The notes: generated from the sequence alone by a model not told the origin. Shown: positions 39,989-49,203, counted from the first letter of the stretch. The stretch: 64,000 nt of DNA from Pseudescherichia sp031987975 (GCF_031987975.1 NZ_DALZYX010000011.1:36768-100767), one strand, 5' to 3'. Numbers and translations: made by a program.

Positions 39989-40879
39989 ATGGCTATGGTA
40001 CAACCCAAATCTCAAAAGCTACGTCTATTTGCGACTCACGCCGGCCTGCTAATTTTTATCGCGGCGATCATGTTCCCGCTGCTGATGGTTATTGCCATCT
40101 CACTGCGCCCCGGTAATTTCGCAACCGGCAGCCTGATCCCGGACCAGATCTCCTGGGAGCACTGGCGTCTGGCGCTGGGCTTCAGCGTTGAACATGCGGA
40201 TGGCCGCGTTACCCCGCCCCCCTTCCCGGTGCTGCTGTGGCTGTGGAACTCGGTCAAAATCGCTGGCATCACGGCGGTGGGCATCGTAGTGCTCTCTACC
40301 ACCTGCGCCTACGCGTTTGCCCGCATGCGCTTTACCGGTAAGTCGTCGCTGCTGAAAGGGATGCTGATTTTCCAGATGTTCCCGGCGGTGCTCTCCCTGG
40401 TGGCGCTCTATGCCCTGTTCGATCGCCTCGGCCAGTACGTGCCCTTTATCGGTCTCAACACCCACGGTGGGGTGATCTTCGCCTATCTGGGCGGCATTGC
40501 CCTGCATGTCTGGACCATTAAGGGTTATTTTGAAACCATCGATAATTCACTGGAAGAAGCGGCCTCGCTGGATGGCGCGACGCCGTGGCAGGCGTTCCGT
40601 CTGGTCCTGCTGCCGCTCTCGGTGCCGATTCTGGCGGTGGTGTTTATTCTGTCGTTTATCGCCGCCATTACCGAAGTGCCGGTGGCCTCGCTGCTGCTGC
40701 GCGACGTTAACAGCTATACCCTGGCGGTGGGCATGCAGCAGTATCTCAACCCGCAAAACTATCTGTGGGGCGATTTTGCCGCGGCGGCGGTGCTCTCTGC
40801 TATTCCGATTACCCTTGTCTTCCTGCTGGCCCAGCGCTGGCTGGTTAACGGCCTGACGGCAGGCGGGGTGAAAGGCTAG
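39989..40879 (+). CDS. malG: Maltose transporter permease MalG
   Basis: A 296-residue inner-membrane protein with six membrane helices, the E. coli length. The EAA loop EEAASLDGATPWQAFRLVLLP (about 190-210) docks on MalK, and the C-terminal GLTAGGVKG inserts into the transporter during the cycle. It follows malF by 12 bases with GGGAGAGA as ribosome site. Confidence 0.97.
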   Translation: MAMVQPKSQKLRLFATHAGLLIFIAAIMFPLLMVIAISLRPGNFATGSLIPDQISWEHWRLALGFSVEHADGRVTPPPFPVLLWLWNSVKIAGITAVGIVVLSTTCAYAFARMRFTGKSSLLKGMLIFQMFPAVLSLVALYALFDRLGQYVPFIGLNTHGGVIFAYLGGIALHVWTIKGYFETIDNSLEEAASLDGATPWQAFRLVLLPLSVPILAVVFILSFIAAITEVPVASLLLRDVNSYTLAVGMQQYLNPQNYLWGDFAAAAVLSAIPITLVFLLAQRWLVNGLTAGGVKG

Positions 40880-40979
40880 GTTTCATCATGTTTTGCCACT
40901 GTTATCCTCAACCTTGATCTATCCGTTTGTACTTTGACTCGTGACTGTTATTGGCGCTCCCAGGAGCGCCATTTTTTTA
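40880..40979 (+). ncRNA. malG 3' UTR, possible MalH-type sRNA
   Basis: The 100 bases after malG end in a strong terminator and contain no coding frame. In E. coli the malG 3' UTR is processed into MalH, a sRNA of about 100 nt affecting maltoporin expression. Position and length fit; I could not confirm sequence conservation. Confidence 0.4.
40952..40978 (+). terminator. Rho-independent terminator of malEFG
   Basis: TGGCGCTCC at 40952-40960 pairs with GGAGCGCCA at 40963-40971, followed by seven T. The T-run overlaps the stop codon of the convergent psiE gene. Confidence 0.93.
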
Positions 40980-41387
40980 TTCCCGCTTTAGCCGTTTCGA
41001 GTTACAGAGCCAGAGGGTGATCACCAGCAGCAGGATCGCGCCGGAGTAGATCAGCACGTCCATCGGCGTTTTATGATCGACAATGATCAGCCGCACGATG
41101 GCGGTGATCCCGATATAGACAAAGTAGCGTAGTGGGAAGTGGAAACCGGACTGAAAATACTTAACGATCAGGGCGATAAATTCGAAGTAGAGAAAATAGA
41201 CCACCAGCCCCTCAACCAGTTCATATTTGCTGGTCTGTTCGGGTGCAAAGAGCACGTCCGCAAGGTGCACCGTCTCTTTACCGAGAAAGACAACCAGGAT
41301 CAGGCCAAGACTCAGCAGCCCAAGATTCAGTACGGTCTGCAGGATGGTGGAGATGAACTCAACGCGTGGACGAATAAGCGATGTCAT
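40977..41387 (-). CDS. psiE: Phosphate-starvation-inducible protein PsiE
   Basis: A 136-residue inner-membrane protein with four membrane helices, the E. coli length, beginning MTSLIRPRVEFISTILQT and ending LCNSKRLKRE. In E. coli it is induced by phosphate starvation through PhoB and repressed by cAMP-CRP; biochemical role unknown. The ATG at 41387 has GAGGTG upstream; the frame extends to 41399. Confidence 0.95.
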   Translation of the reverse strand: MTSLIRPRVEFISTILQTVLNLGLLSLGLILVVFLGKETVHLADVLFAPEQTSKYELVEGLVVYFLYFEFIALIVKYFQSGFHFPLRYFVYIGITAIVRLIIVDHKTPMDVLIYSGAILLLVITLWLCNSKRLKRE

Positions 41388-41432
41388 ACGGCACCTCATT
41401 CTCAGTGGCGAGCTTCATGTATAGCGCAGAAG

Positions 41433-41448
41433 TGTGATCCAGATCTAG
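41433..41448. promoter_or_regulatory. Possible CRP half-site upstream of psiE
   Basis: TGTGATCCAGATCTAG has a perfect TGTGA half and a degenerate second half, 46 bases upstream of psiE. CRP repression of E. coli psiE is known, but this match is weak. Confidence 0.3.
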
Positions 41449-41476
41449 ATTCTTTACTTATGGTTTGTGCAGACAG

Positions 41477-41501
41477 GCCGGGCAGCGTTGCGCCGCCCGG
41501 C
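41477..41501. repeat. REP-like palindrome after yjbH
   Basis: GCCGGGC at 41477-41483 pairs with GCCCGGC at 41495-41501 around an 11-base loop, between yjbH and the promoter of psiE. Confidence 0.78.
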
Positions 41502-41507
41502 GCAGTA

Positions 41508-43604
41508 TTAACGGAAGTTCACGCTCCGATCGCTGGTCATGTCATACAGCTGGAACTTACGTCCAAGCTGCTGACCGCCGTCGCGGGTAAGCGGCGTCCA
41601 GCCGATGGCCGCCCGGCTGCGGGTCGGGCCAGCGGTAAAGAGATCCAGCGGAATCGAAACGTAGACTCCTTTTGTGAAATCCCCCTCCCCGTACTCGTCC
41701 GGCGACACGTTGGTCAGGGTGGCATAGGTGCCTACCACCACGCCGCTGTCGAAGTGCTTCGACACTTCCAGCGTACCGCCCTTATCCCCCGCCAGATACT
41801 GACCGACGCTGGCTTTAATCAGCACGTCCTGGGCGAAAGAGGGCGTCCAGTAGGCGGTCAGGTGTCCGGTTTTCACGCTGTAGTCGGTGAACTTCATCAT
41901 CTCCTTCGCGCTGCGCCAGTCGCGCTGCTTAACGTAGTTAGCATCAATCCCAAACGCCCAGTTGCTGTCCACCGGTCGCCAGAGCACTTCGGCCCCGGCA
42001 CCACCGTACATCGTCTCCAGATAGCCACCGTACACCTGGCCGTAGAAGCCGTTACCCAGGTACTGGAAGTAGTTGGCCTGCAGGTTGTTGACGTAGTAAT
42101 CATTCGCCACATAGTCACGCACGTGGGTACGCACGCGTGGCAGATGGGAGTCGTCCGGCGGATCGGTGTAGTTAAACTTGTCGTAGTTATTGGCAATGTT
42201 GCCAAACAGGCTGCCGGTAGTCAGCAGGTGGTCGGTCAGCCAAAGATCGGCAGTCGCCATCACCCCAAGCTGGTACATATAGAAACTTTCCGGCCCGCCT
42301 ACGGACTGGTTCAGTACCGGGTCGATGTGGAAATCGAAACGGGACTTCTCCATATACCAGCCCTGCTCCGTGCTCTCCGGCACCTCCGGCTCCATGCGTT
42401 TCTGCGCCAGGATCGTCTCATGCCCCAGCGGCTCCCCCGCCAGATGACGTTGCAGGCTCGCCACGTCAGTTTCGGTGGTCACCTGCGGCAGGTTGAGACG
42501 GTTCTCGGTGACGCGGATGGTTTTTACCCCTTCCGGCAAATCGTTGGCAATAATCCGGTTCGCCCGCTCAATGCCTTCCTCGGTATTACGATACTTCACC
42601 TGCTCGCCGGTGACGTAGAGCGTATCGCCTTTCACCTGGATCTTCGGATCTGCCAGCCCGGCATTGTACTTCAGCTGCGTCAGCTGATTCGCCACCACCG
42701 AGTGCTGCATAATGGCATCTTGTGGCTGCGGCTCATACTGCGGGCGGGCGTTATCGTTGTAAGAGGGGCGCAGGTCATTAAAGTTAGAGTGCAGGGTGAA
42801 GCCAAACATGACCGTGTTGCCACGCTCGTAGCTCAGGTTAACGTCGGCCCAGTCTGCCACGCGGTAGGTCGCCCCAACGTTAAACTTGCTTCGCTGCGGT
42901 AGGCGACCGGCAAAATCCTGCTGATAGTTGTTGCCTTCATACTCCAGCTTCAGGCGCAGCGGCTGCCAGGGCGTCTGGTACTCTACGCCGCCAAACAGCG
43001 ATGCCGGGCCGTGGAACATCTCGCTCCCGTCAATGGAGCCGGCCTGGTTATAGCTGTTATCGCGGTAGCAATATTTCTCATCGTAGGAGCAGAGCGGGTT
43101 TTTGATATTGCCCGCCGTGCCGAGGTAGCCCCAGCCCAGCCCGAGAGTAAAATCAAACGGTCCCCAGGCCTTGCTGGCCACGAGGTACTCGGCATCAAAC
43201 AGCCCCGTCCCGCCGATATCCCGCGCACCGACTGCCACCTGCGGCAGCCAGTATCCCTCCTCCCACAGACGCAGCTTCAGGTCGAAGGCTTTATCTTTGT
43301 AGGTCTGGTTACCGGAGAAGGCATCCACGCTGCTGTACTGCCGGGTGCGCACGTCGGTGTAGCGCAGGGTCGTCTCCAGCCATGGAAACAGCTGGATCGA
43401 ACCGGAGTAGTAGCGGTACTGATCGTTATCGCGATAGTTAAGGCTGATCTCACCCTCGCGCGCCATCCGGGCGGTGGGGGTTTGTAGCAGCCCCACGCCG
43501 CCAAAGTCGGTCTGGGTAGGACCAGACGGCGCCGGATACGTTTCCGCATGGCAGGCGGCGCTGACGCTGAGCGCCAGCAGGCTATACAGAGAAATTTTCT
43601 TCAT
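41508..43604 (-). CDS. yjbH: YjbH family outer-membrane lipoprotein-like/exopolysaccharide protein
   Basis: A 698-residue protein, the E. coli length, with an N-terminal signal (about 1-20, VSAACHA/ETYPAPSG). The early segment DFGGVGLLQTPTARMAREGEISLNY and the many aromatic-rich beta stretches mark the YjbH/GfcD outer-membrane family involved in exopolysaccharide export. It overlaps yjbG by one base and ends the yjbEFGH operon, which in E. coli is Rcs-induced. Confidence 0.94.
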   Translation of the reverse strand: MKKISLYSLLALSVSAACHAETYPAPSGPTQTDFGGVGLLQTPTARMAREGEISLNYRDNDQYRYYSGSIQLFPWLETTLRYTDVRTRQYSSVDAFSGNQTYKDKAFDLKLRLWEEGYWLPQVAVGARDIGGTGLFDAEYLVASKAWGPFDFTLGLGWGYLGTAGNIKNPLCSYDEKYCYRDNSYNQAGSIDGSEMFHGPASLFGGVEYQTPWQPLRLKLEYEGNNYQQDFAGRLPQRSKFNVGATYRVADWADVNLSYERGNTVMFGFTLHSNFNDLRPSYNDNARPQYEPQPQDAIMQHSVVANQLTQLKYNAGLADPKIQVKGDTLYVTGEQVKYRNTEEGIERANRIIANDLPEGVKTIRVTENRLNLPQVTTETDVASLQRHLAGEPLGHETILAQKRMEPEVPESTEQGWYMEKSRFDFHIDPVLNQSVGGPESFYMYQLGVMATADLWLTDHLLTTGSLFGNIANNYDKFNYTDPPDDSHLPRVRTHVRDYVANDYYVNNLQANYFQYLGNGFYGQVYGGYLETMYGGAGAEVLWRPVDSNWAFGIDANYVKQRDWRSAKEMMKFTDYSVKTGHLTAYWTPSFAQDVLIKASVGQYLAGDKGGTLEVSKHFDSGVVVGTYATLTNVSPDEYGEGDFTKGVYVSIPLDLFTAGPTRSRAAIGWTPLTRDGGQQLGRKFQLYDMTSDRSVNFR

Positions 43605-44341
43605 TAATCCGGTATCCGATGCGTCAGGGAGGTGAGAATATCGGCATTTATGCCGTCCCGGCTTTTCGTCCAGACGCTTTCAGCAAAGCCAACAAAAATC
43701 GTACTACCCGGCATGGGTTCCACATGGCGTTTGTTCCAGTAGGCCACCGGCACGCTCTGAGTGCGGCCATCGGGATAGATCACCCATGCCGTATTGCGAT
43801 CGGCCCCGCTCAGCAGGCCCATCTCATCTAAATATCCCGCCACGTCGCGTCCCGGCGTGAACGGCTTTTTGCCAGGGCTACTCACCAGTCCCAATACGGT
43901 AACCGTAGAGGGCTGCGTGCCGACCCACAGGGTGTACTCCCCCTCCAGCGGCGGATTGGCACCAGGCTGCACCCGCACCCGGTCTGGATCGAGCGCCACC
44001 AGCTGGCGTCCCGTGACCTTGATGCCCTGCAGCTGCTGACGGAGAGCGTTAATTGCGGCGGCATCGTCTCCCTCTTCATCTGCCGCGAGGGCGGCCAGAC
44101 GCGCCAGCAGCGCCCGGTGACGCAGCTCTTCGCGCTGGGTGGAGTGCTGCTCGCTAATAACCGCTCCCGGCCACCAGCTGTTGGCCAGCCGGGGCTGACC
44201 CACTAAATCGATGAGGTGCGCGGCATCGGTCAGCGTTTTAGGCTCCGCGCTCTCCGGGGTGTAGACCTTCACGGTGCCCGCCGCGAAAGCGAGCGCAGGG
44301 GCAAGGCTTAATATGAGCGAGGCGATCGCGGTGAGCTTCAT
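43604..44341 (-). CDS. yjbG: YjbG, capsule biosynthesis GfcC-like periplasmic protein
   Basis: A 245-residue protein with a Sec signal peptide (about 1-21, ALAFA/AGTVKV). The family resembles GfcC, with ubiquitin-like folds and a C-terminal helix; visible stretches are YTLWVGTQPSTVTVLGLVSSPG and GRDVAGYLDEMGLLSGADRNTAWVIYPDGR. It is presumed to help polysaccharide export in the periplasm. It overlaps both neighbours (four bases with yjbF, one with yjbH). Confidence 0.93.
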   Translation of the reverse strand: MKLTAIASLILSLAPALAFAAGTVKVYTPESAEPKTLTDAAHLIDLVGQPRLANSWWPGAVISEQHSTQREELRHRALLARLAALAADEEGDDAAAINALRQQLQGIKVTGRQLVALDPDRVRVQPGANPPLEGEYTLWVGTQPSTVTVLGLVSSPGKKPFTPGRDVAGYLDEMGLLSGADRNTAWVIYPDGRTQSVPVAYWNKRHVEPMPGSTIFVGFAESVWTKSRDGINADILTSLTHRIPD

Positions 44342-44976
44342 TGTTTTGCCGCCTTGATGAGCGTGGTCTCTACCGGGAACCAGTCCGCGCCAAGGTACTG
44401 TAGCGAGCGCCGGATCTGCCCGTCGCTGTCTATCCAGAAACGGTTGGTCCAGCTTTTTTGATCGGTCTCAACGTGCTCTTCCAGCACGCGCACAAGGGTG
44501 ACGTCGCTACCCACCGTGACCGTATCCTGTCCCGCCCAGCGGAACTGCGAGCGGGCAGTGGCATAGCGCACCTGGCCATGCTCGGTCCAGCCCAGGGTTC
44601 GCGTCCAGCCTGCGCCATCGGTAATGCGGTTGGGTTTGATCAGCGGATCCGCCGCCAGGTTGTTCACCTCCAGCAGGTTATCGCCGGGAAGCTGGGTTTT
44701 GACGAAGCGGCCATGCTGGGTCACCAGGATAGACTGGTCCTGGGTCGCCCACTTCTGCTGGCCGTTTTCGGAAAAAGCGAGCACCACAAAGAGCTGAGGG
44801 CCGCCGTTCAGCTGCATATACTGGCTGGCGTAGGGCATATCCTGAATATCTTCATCGGTGAGATGCACGCCGGGGGTGCCAAACATACTGTCCCACAGCG
44901 CACCGCCCAGCCCTTTAGTCGTGCCGGAGCACGCCTGCAGCAGCAGACAAAGCAGAATAATTCCCGGTCGCTTCAC
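44338..44976 (-). CDS. yjbF: YjbF, GfcB-like lipoprotein
   Basis: From a GTG at 44976 this gives 212 residues, exactly the E. coli YjbF length, starting VKRPGIILLCLLLQAC. The lipobox LLQAC puts the lipidated cysteine near residue 15. The GTG has GGAG seven bases upstream, whereas the longer frame to 45006 has no such support and would bury the signal. Part of the yjbEFGH operon; overlaps yjbG by four bases. Confidence 0.92.
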   Translation of the reverse strand: MKRPGIILLCLLLQACSGTTKGLGGALWDSMFGTPGVHLTDEDIQDMPYASQYMQLNGGPQLFVVLAFSENGQQKWATQDQSILVTQHGRFVKTQLPGDNLLEVNNLAADPLIKPNRITDGAGWTRTLGWTEHGQVRYATARSQFRWAGQDTVTVGSDVTLVRVLEEHVETDQKSWTNRFWIDSDGQIRRSLQYLGADWFPVETTLIKAAKQ

Positions 44977-45037
44977 GACAATTCTCCAGGGGCAAAATAA
45001 CCACACCGAAGTGTGGTTAGAGTTAAAGCACTAGTGA

Positions 45038-45280
45038 TTACTGAGTGCTGGTCGTTGTTGTGGTGGTGGTGCCGGTATTAGAACCGTCTCCGCCACCGGT
45101 CGCCGCCAGGGCGACGCCTACCGCTGAGCTGACGGTGCTAACGCTGGTCGCGGAAGAGCTTCCCGCCGAGACCGACGTTGCCGCCGACCCTGCTGCGTCA
45201 CCTACTTGTACCGGAGCGGCATAAGCAGAGGTCGCGGCAAGCGCGGTGATGGCAAAAATGCCATACAGGACTTTATGCAT
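45038..45280 (-). CDS. yjbE: YjbE, small secreted Ser/Thr-rich protein
   Basis: An 80-residue protein of E. coli length with a signal peptide (1-21, TSAYA/APVQVG). The mature part is low-complexity: Ala/Ser/Val repeats, a GGGDGS turn, and a run of seven threonines before STQ at the end. First gene of yjbEFGH. Function unknown; composition is like that of small surface or matrix-associated proteins. Confidence 0.92.
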   Translation of the reverse strand: MHKVLYGIFAITALAATSAYAAPVQVGDAAGSAATSVSAGSSSATSVSTVSSAVGVALAATGGGDGSNTGTTTTTTTSTQ

Positions 45281-45610
45281 ATCGATTTCCCTTCATTGAA
45301 TGAATGGATATTTACCTGAACGGAGTCAGGCGCAGTCGAGTATACACAACCGATTCACGTGATTGGCGTTACCGGGAATTAGAGGGTGGGTTTTAGGATA
45401 AATGGAAATAGATGGAAATTTGAGCATAAAATTATTATATGCTGATAAAAATCAAATAGTTAAAATAAAACACAAAAACTACAATACCCGTTTTGTCCTA
45501 AAAATTTAATAAGCTCATAATCTGAGAGTGCCGATTTTCGGAATAAACTCAAGCCCATAAAAAATGCCGGCATTATGCCGGCACTTATATTTATTATGAC
45601 TTAAGTAATA
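45281..45610. promoter_or_regulatory. yjbE upstream region
   Basis: A strongly AT-rich 330-base region without a coding frame. It carries the pgi terminator at its right end and the yjbE promoter. RcsAB control is expected from E. coli, and TAGGATAAAT-like motifs exist around 45396, but I could not identify a convincing box. Confidence 0.5.
45559..45583 (-). terminator. Rho-independent terminator of pgi
   Basis: Two copies of the self-complementary TGCCGGCA (45565-45572 and 45576-45583) separated by TTA form the stem; on the minus strand TTTTTTA follows. Confidence 0.9.
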
Positions 45611-47257
45611 TTAACGCCAGGACTTATAGCGGTTAATTAAGCCGTTGGTCGAGCTATCGTGGCTGCTGATATCGCTGTCGTCACCCAACTCCGGCAGAAT
45701 ACGGTTCGCCAGCTGTTTACCCAGCTCCACGCCCCACTGATCGAAGGTGAAGATGTTGAGAATTGCACCCTGGGTGAAGATTTTGTGCTCATACAGCGCA
45801 ATCAGCGCCCCCAGGCTAAACGGAGTAATTTCCCGCAGCAGGATAGAGTTGGTCGGGCGATTACCTTCAAACACTTTAAACGGTACAACGTGCTCCAGCG
45901 TGGCCGGATCTTTACCCTGGTCACGATACTCCTGCTCAACTACCTCGCGGGATTTACCGAACGCCAGCGCTTCGGTCTGAGCGAAGAAGTTGGAGAGCAG
46001 CTTCTGGTGGTGATCCGACAGCGCGTTATGGGTGATGGCCGGGGCGATAAAGTCGCACGGTACCATCTTGGTTCCCTGATGGATCAGCTGATAGAAGGCG
46101 TGCTGGCCGTTGGTGCCTGGCTCACCCCAGATAATCGGGCCGGTCTGGTAGTCTACGGCGTTACCGTTACGGTCAACGTATTTGCCGTTGGACTCCATAT
46201 TGCCCTGCTGGAAGTAGGCCGCGAAGCGGTGCATATACTGGTCGTAAGGCAGAATCGCTTCTGTCTCTGCGCCGAAGAAGTTGTTGTACCAGATACCAAT
46301 CAGCGCCAGCAGCACCGGCAGGTTTTTCTCCGCCGGGGTAGTGGCAAAGTGCTGGTCCATAGCATGCGCGCCAGAGAGCAGCTCAACGAAGTTGTCGTAG
46401 CCCACGGAGAGAATGATCGACAGGCCAATTGCCGACCACAGGGAGTAGCGGCCGCCGACCCAGTCCCAGAACTCAAACATGTTGGCGGTATCGATACCGA
46501 ACTCGCCCACCGCTTTCGCGTTGGTAGAGAGCGCGGCAAAGTGTTTCGCCACGTGCTGCTGGTCACCGGCCGTTTTCAGGAACCAGTCGCGCGCGCTGTG
46601 GGCGTTGGTCATGGTCTCCTGAGTGGTGAAGGTCTTCGACGCCACCAGGAAGAGAGTAGATTCAGGATTGACCTTCTTCAGCACTTCAGCGATATGCGTG
46701 CCGTCAACGTTAGAGACAAAGTGCATATTCAGGTGATTTTTGTACGGGCGCAGCGCCTCGGTCACCATGAACGGGCCAAGGTCGGAGCCGCCGATACCGA
46801 TGTTAACGACGTCGGTGATCGGTTTACCGGTGTAGCCTTTCCACTGGCCGGAGATGATGGCCTCAGAGAAGGTTTTCATCTTCTCCAGCACGGCGTTCAC
46901 TTCCGGCATCACGTCTTTGCCATCGACGATAATCGGCGTGTTGCTGCGGTTACGCAGCGCCACGTGCAGCACCGCACGATCTTCAGTGCGGTTGATCTTC
47001 TCGCCAGAGAACATGGATTTGATCGCGTCGGCCAGTTCAGTCTCTTTCGCTAAGTCCAGCAGCTTTGCCAGCGTCTCTTCGTTGATGCGGTTTTTAGAGA
47101 AGTCCACCAGCATCTGATCGTTAAAGGTCGCGGAGAATTTGCTGAAGCGATCGCTATCGCTGGCGAACAGCTCGGCGATAGTGACCTCTTTCATTTCATC
47201 GAAGTGTTTCTGTAGTGCCTGCCAGGCAGAAGTCTGCGTTGGGTTGATATTTTTCAT
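45611..47257 (-). CDS. pgi: Glucose-6-phosphate isomerase
   Basis: A 548-residue enzyme (E. coli 549). Sugar-isomerase motifs are visible: VNIGIGGSDLGPFMV (about 149-163), VASKTFTTQETMTNA (about 205-219), the catalytic glutamate in NGQHAFYQLIHQGT (about 352) and the lysine in QWGVELGKQLAN (about 508-519). It interconverts glucose-6-phosphate and fructose-6-phosphate. Transcribed away from lysC, with a long shared upstream region. Confidence 0.98.
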   Translation of the reverse strand: MKNINPTQTSAWQALQKHFDEMKEVTIAELFASDSDRFSKFSATFNDQMLVDFSKNRINEETLAKLLDLAKETELADAIKSMFSGEKINRTEDRAVLHVALRNRSNTPIIVDGKDVMPEVNAVLEKMKTFSEAIISGQWKGYTGKPITDVVNIGIGGSDLGPFMVTEALRPYKNHLNMHFVSNVDGTHIAEVLKKVNPESTLFLVASKTFTTQETMTNAHSARDWFLKTAGDQQHVAKHFAALSTNAKAVGEFGIDTANMFEFWDWVGGRYSLWSAIGLSIILSVGYDNFVELLSGAHAMDQHFATTPAEKNLPVLLALIGIWYNNFFGAETEAILPYDQYMHRFAAYFQQGNMESNGKYVDRNGNAVDYQTGPIIWGEPGTNGQHAFYQLIHQGTKMVPCDFIAPAITHNALSDHHQKLLSNFFAQTEALAFGKSREVVEQEYRDQGKDPATLEHVVPFKVFEGNRPTNSILLREITPFSLGALIALYEHKIFTQGAILNIFTFDQWGVELGKQLANRILPELGDDSDISSHDSSTNGLINRYKSWR

Positions 47258-47530
47258 AGCAATACTCTTCTGATTTAGGATCCTAACTGCGGTCGATTGT
47301 AGCGCCTGCGAGCAAAAATTGTGACGGTTTTTATGCTTTTGCCTGAACGGGATCGCTATGCGCCAATGAGAGCGGAACAGGGCAAAGTATAGCGTCTATA
47401 AGTTATTTTCCTGGGATAACCCTGAACATGAAAAATCCGCATAACCGCAGCGTTGACAGCACACCCCAGAAACCTTTATTTATAAAGAATTACTTATGTA
47501 CATCAAAGTATGTATTCCCAATGGGAATAG
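47258..47530. promoter_or_regulatory. pgi-lysC divergent region and lysC promoter
   Basis: No convincing coding frame. TTGACA at 47453-47458 and TTATTT at 47476-47481 with 17-bp spacing would start the lysC leader near 47489. A perfect hairpin, TATTCCC-AAT-GGGAATA (47513-47529), ends one base before the riboswitch aptamer. The left part up to about 47400 should hold the pgi promoter. Confidence 0.55.
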
Positions 47531-47717
47531 CCAGAAGAGGCGCGTCGTCCAGGTTAATGTGCTTGAGGAGCCAGTCCGCAGAGAGCACAGGAGGGGGAAC
47601 AACGCCGAGGTGGTAGAGCGTCTGGTCGCGCTTACCATCGGCTACAGGGGCTGAATCCCCTGGGCTGTCACCAGAGACGTTCGCAGTCGTGCGTTTCGCA
47701 AGGTGGAGCGCTTCTGG
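47531..47717 (+). promoter_or_regulatory. Lysine riboswitch (L box) of lysC
   Basis: The P1 stem pairs CCAGAAG (47531-47537) with CTTCTGG (47711-47717). Between them lie L-box landmarks: AGAGGCGCG, GGAGCCAGTC, GCCGAGGTGG, GGGGCTGAATCCCC and the AGACGTTCGCAGTCG segment. The sequence closely tracks the E. coli lysC leader. Lysine binding blocks translation start and promotes mRNA decay in E. coli. The remaining 94 bases to the start codon form the expression platform. Confidence 0.95.
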
Positions 47718-47811
47718 GTGTAATCGTAGCGGTTCATTGCTCTGCGCCTACCCCGTTTTTCGCTCTCTCCTTGTTCCAGGGCTGAACACTTGCACCTGAT
47801 ACGAGGTTGTT

Positions 47812-49173
47812 ATGATCAAAGCAGTTTCCCCGCTTGTTGTTGCCAAATTTGGTGGGACCAGCGTCGCCGATTTCGAGGCCATGAACCGCAGCGCCGACGT
47901 GGTGCTCTCCGACGCCAGCGTTCGCCTGGTGGTGCTCTCCGCCTCTGCGGGGGTGACCAACCTGCTGGTGGCGCTCGCCGAAGGGCTGGAGGCCAGCGAG
48001 CGCTTCGTGAAGCTCGACGCCATTCGCAAAATTCAGTTCGATATCCTTGAGCGCCTGACGCGCCCTGACGTCATCCGCGAGGAGATCGAGCGCCTGCTGG
48101 AAAATATTACCACCCTGGCGGAAGCCGCCTCCCTTGCTACCTCTACCGCACTAACGGATGAGCTGGTGAGCCACGGCGAGCTGATGTCGACCCTGCTGTT
48201 TGTTGAGGTGTTGCGCGAGCGTAGCGTACAGGCGCAGTGGTTTGACGTGCGTAAAGTGATGCGCACCAGCGATCGCTTTGGCCGTGCCGAGCCGGACATT
48301 GCCGCGCTGGCCGAGCTGGCGACCCAACAGCTGGCACCGCGCCTGGGCGAAGGTTTAGTGGTGACGCAAGGCTTTATCGGCAGCGAGCCGAAGGGACGCA
48401 CCACTACCCTGGGCCGTGGCGGCAGCGACTACACCGCCGCCCTGCTGGGCGAAGCGCTGCACGCCTCCCGGGTAGACATCTGGACCGACGTTCCCGGCAT
48501 CTACACCACCGATCCGCGCGTTGTGCCAGCGGCCAAGCGCATCGACGAGATCGCCTTTGAAGAGGCCGCCGAGATGGCGACCTTTGGTGCGAAAGTACTG
48601 CACCCGGCGACGCTGCTGCCTGCGGTACGCAGTGATATTCCAGTATTCGTTGGCTCCAGTAAGGATCCTAAAGCGGGCGGCACGCTGGTCTGTAATAAGA
48701 CAGAGAACCCGCCGCTGTTCCGCGCCCTGGCGCTGCGTCGTAAGCAGACCCTGGTGACGCTGCACAGCCTGAATATGCTCCACTCTCGCGGCTTCCTGGC
48801 CGAAGTGTTTGGTATGCTGGCGCGCCATAATATCTCCGTCGACCTGATCACCACCTCGGAAGTGAGCGTGGCCCTGACGCTGGACACTACCGGCTCTACC
48901 TCGACGGGCGATACGCTCCTTACCCAGGGGCTGCTGACCGAGTTATCGTCCCTCTGTCGCGTGGAAGTTGAAGAGAACCTCGCCCTGGTGGCGCTGATTG
49001 GCAACGATCTGTCGAAAGCCTGCGGCGTGGGCAAAGAGGTGTTTGGCGTGCTCGATCCGTTTAACATCCGCATGATCTGCTATGGCGCATCAAGCCATAA
49101 CCTCTGCTTCCTGGTGCCAGGCGCAGAAGCCGAACAGGTTGTGCAGAAGCTGCATCATAATTTGTTTGAATAA
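47812..49173 (+). CDS. lysC: Lysine-sensitive aspartokinase III
   Basis: A 453-residue enzyme (E. coli 449; the extra residues are at the N-terminus, MIKAVSPLVVAKFGG). The kinase domain starts with VAKFGGTSVADFEAMN and includes FIGSEPKGRTTTLGRGGSDYTAAL (about 190-212). Two ACT domains (about 315-450) bind lysine for feedback. It phosphorylates aspartate, the first step to lysine, threonine and methionine. GAGG precedes the ATG and the lysine riboswitch lies upstream. Confidence 0.97.
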   Translation: MIKAVSPLVVAKFGGTSVADFEAMNRSADVVLSDASVRLVVLSASAGVTNLLVALAEGLEASERFVKLDAIRKIQFDILERLTRPDVIREEIERLLENITTLAEAASLATSTALTDELVSHGELMSTLLFVEVLRERSVQAQWFDVRKVMRTSDRFGRAEPDIAALAELATQQLAPRLGEGLVVTQGFIGSEPKGRTTTLGRGGSDYTAALLGEALHASRVDIWTDVPGIYTTDPRVVPAAKRIDEIAFEEAAEMATFGAKVLHPATLLPAVRSDIPVFVGSSKDPKAGGTLVCNKTENPPLFRALALRRKQTLVTLHSLNMLHSRGFLAEVFGMLARHNISVDLITTSEVSVALTLDTTGSTSTGDTLLTQGLLTELSSLCRVEVEENLALVALIGNDLSKACGVGKEVFGVLDPFNIRMICYGASSHNLCFLVPGAEAEQVVQKLHHNLFE

Positions 49174-49203
49174 AATTCCAGCGCACGATAAAAAATACCT
49201 ATT

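Noticed and set aside
41139..42902. 587-codon open frame on the plus strand opposite yjbH and psiE
   Set aside because: It is a shadow of GC-biased third positions; it spans two real genes on the other strand and has no ribosome site or known fold.
45659..47053. 464-codon open frame antisense to pgi
   Set aside because: Lies wholly within the unmistakable pgi gene; composition is typical of a shadow frame.
47428..47616. 62-codon frame upstream of lysC that could be a leader peptide
   Set aside because: It runs into the lysine riboswitch, whose conserved RNA structure explains the sequence; no lysine-codon run is present.
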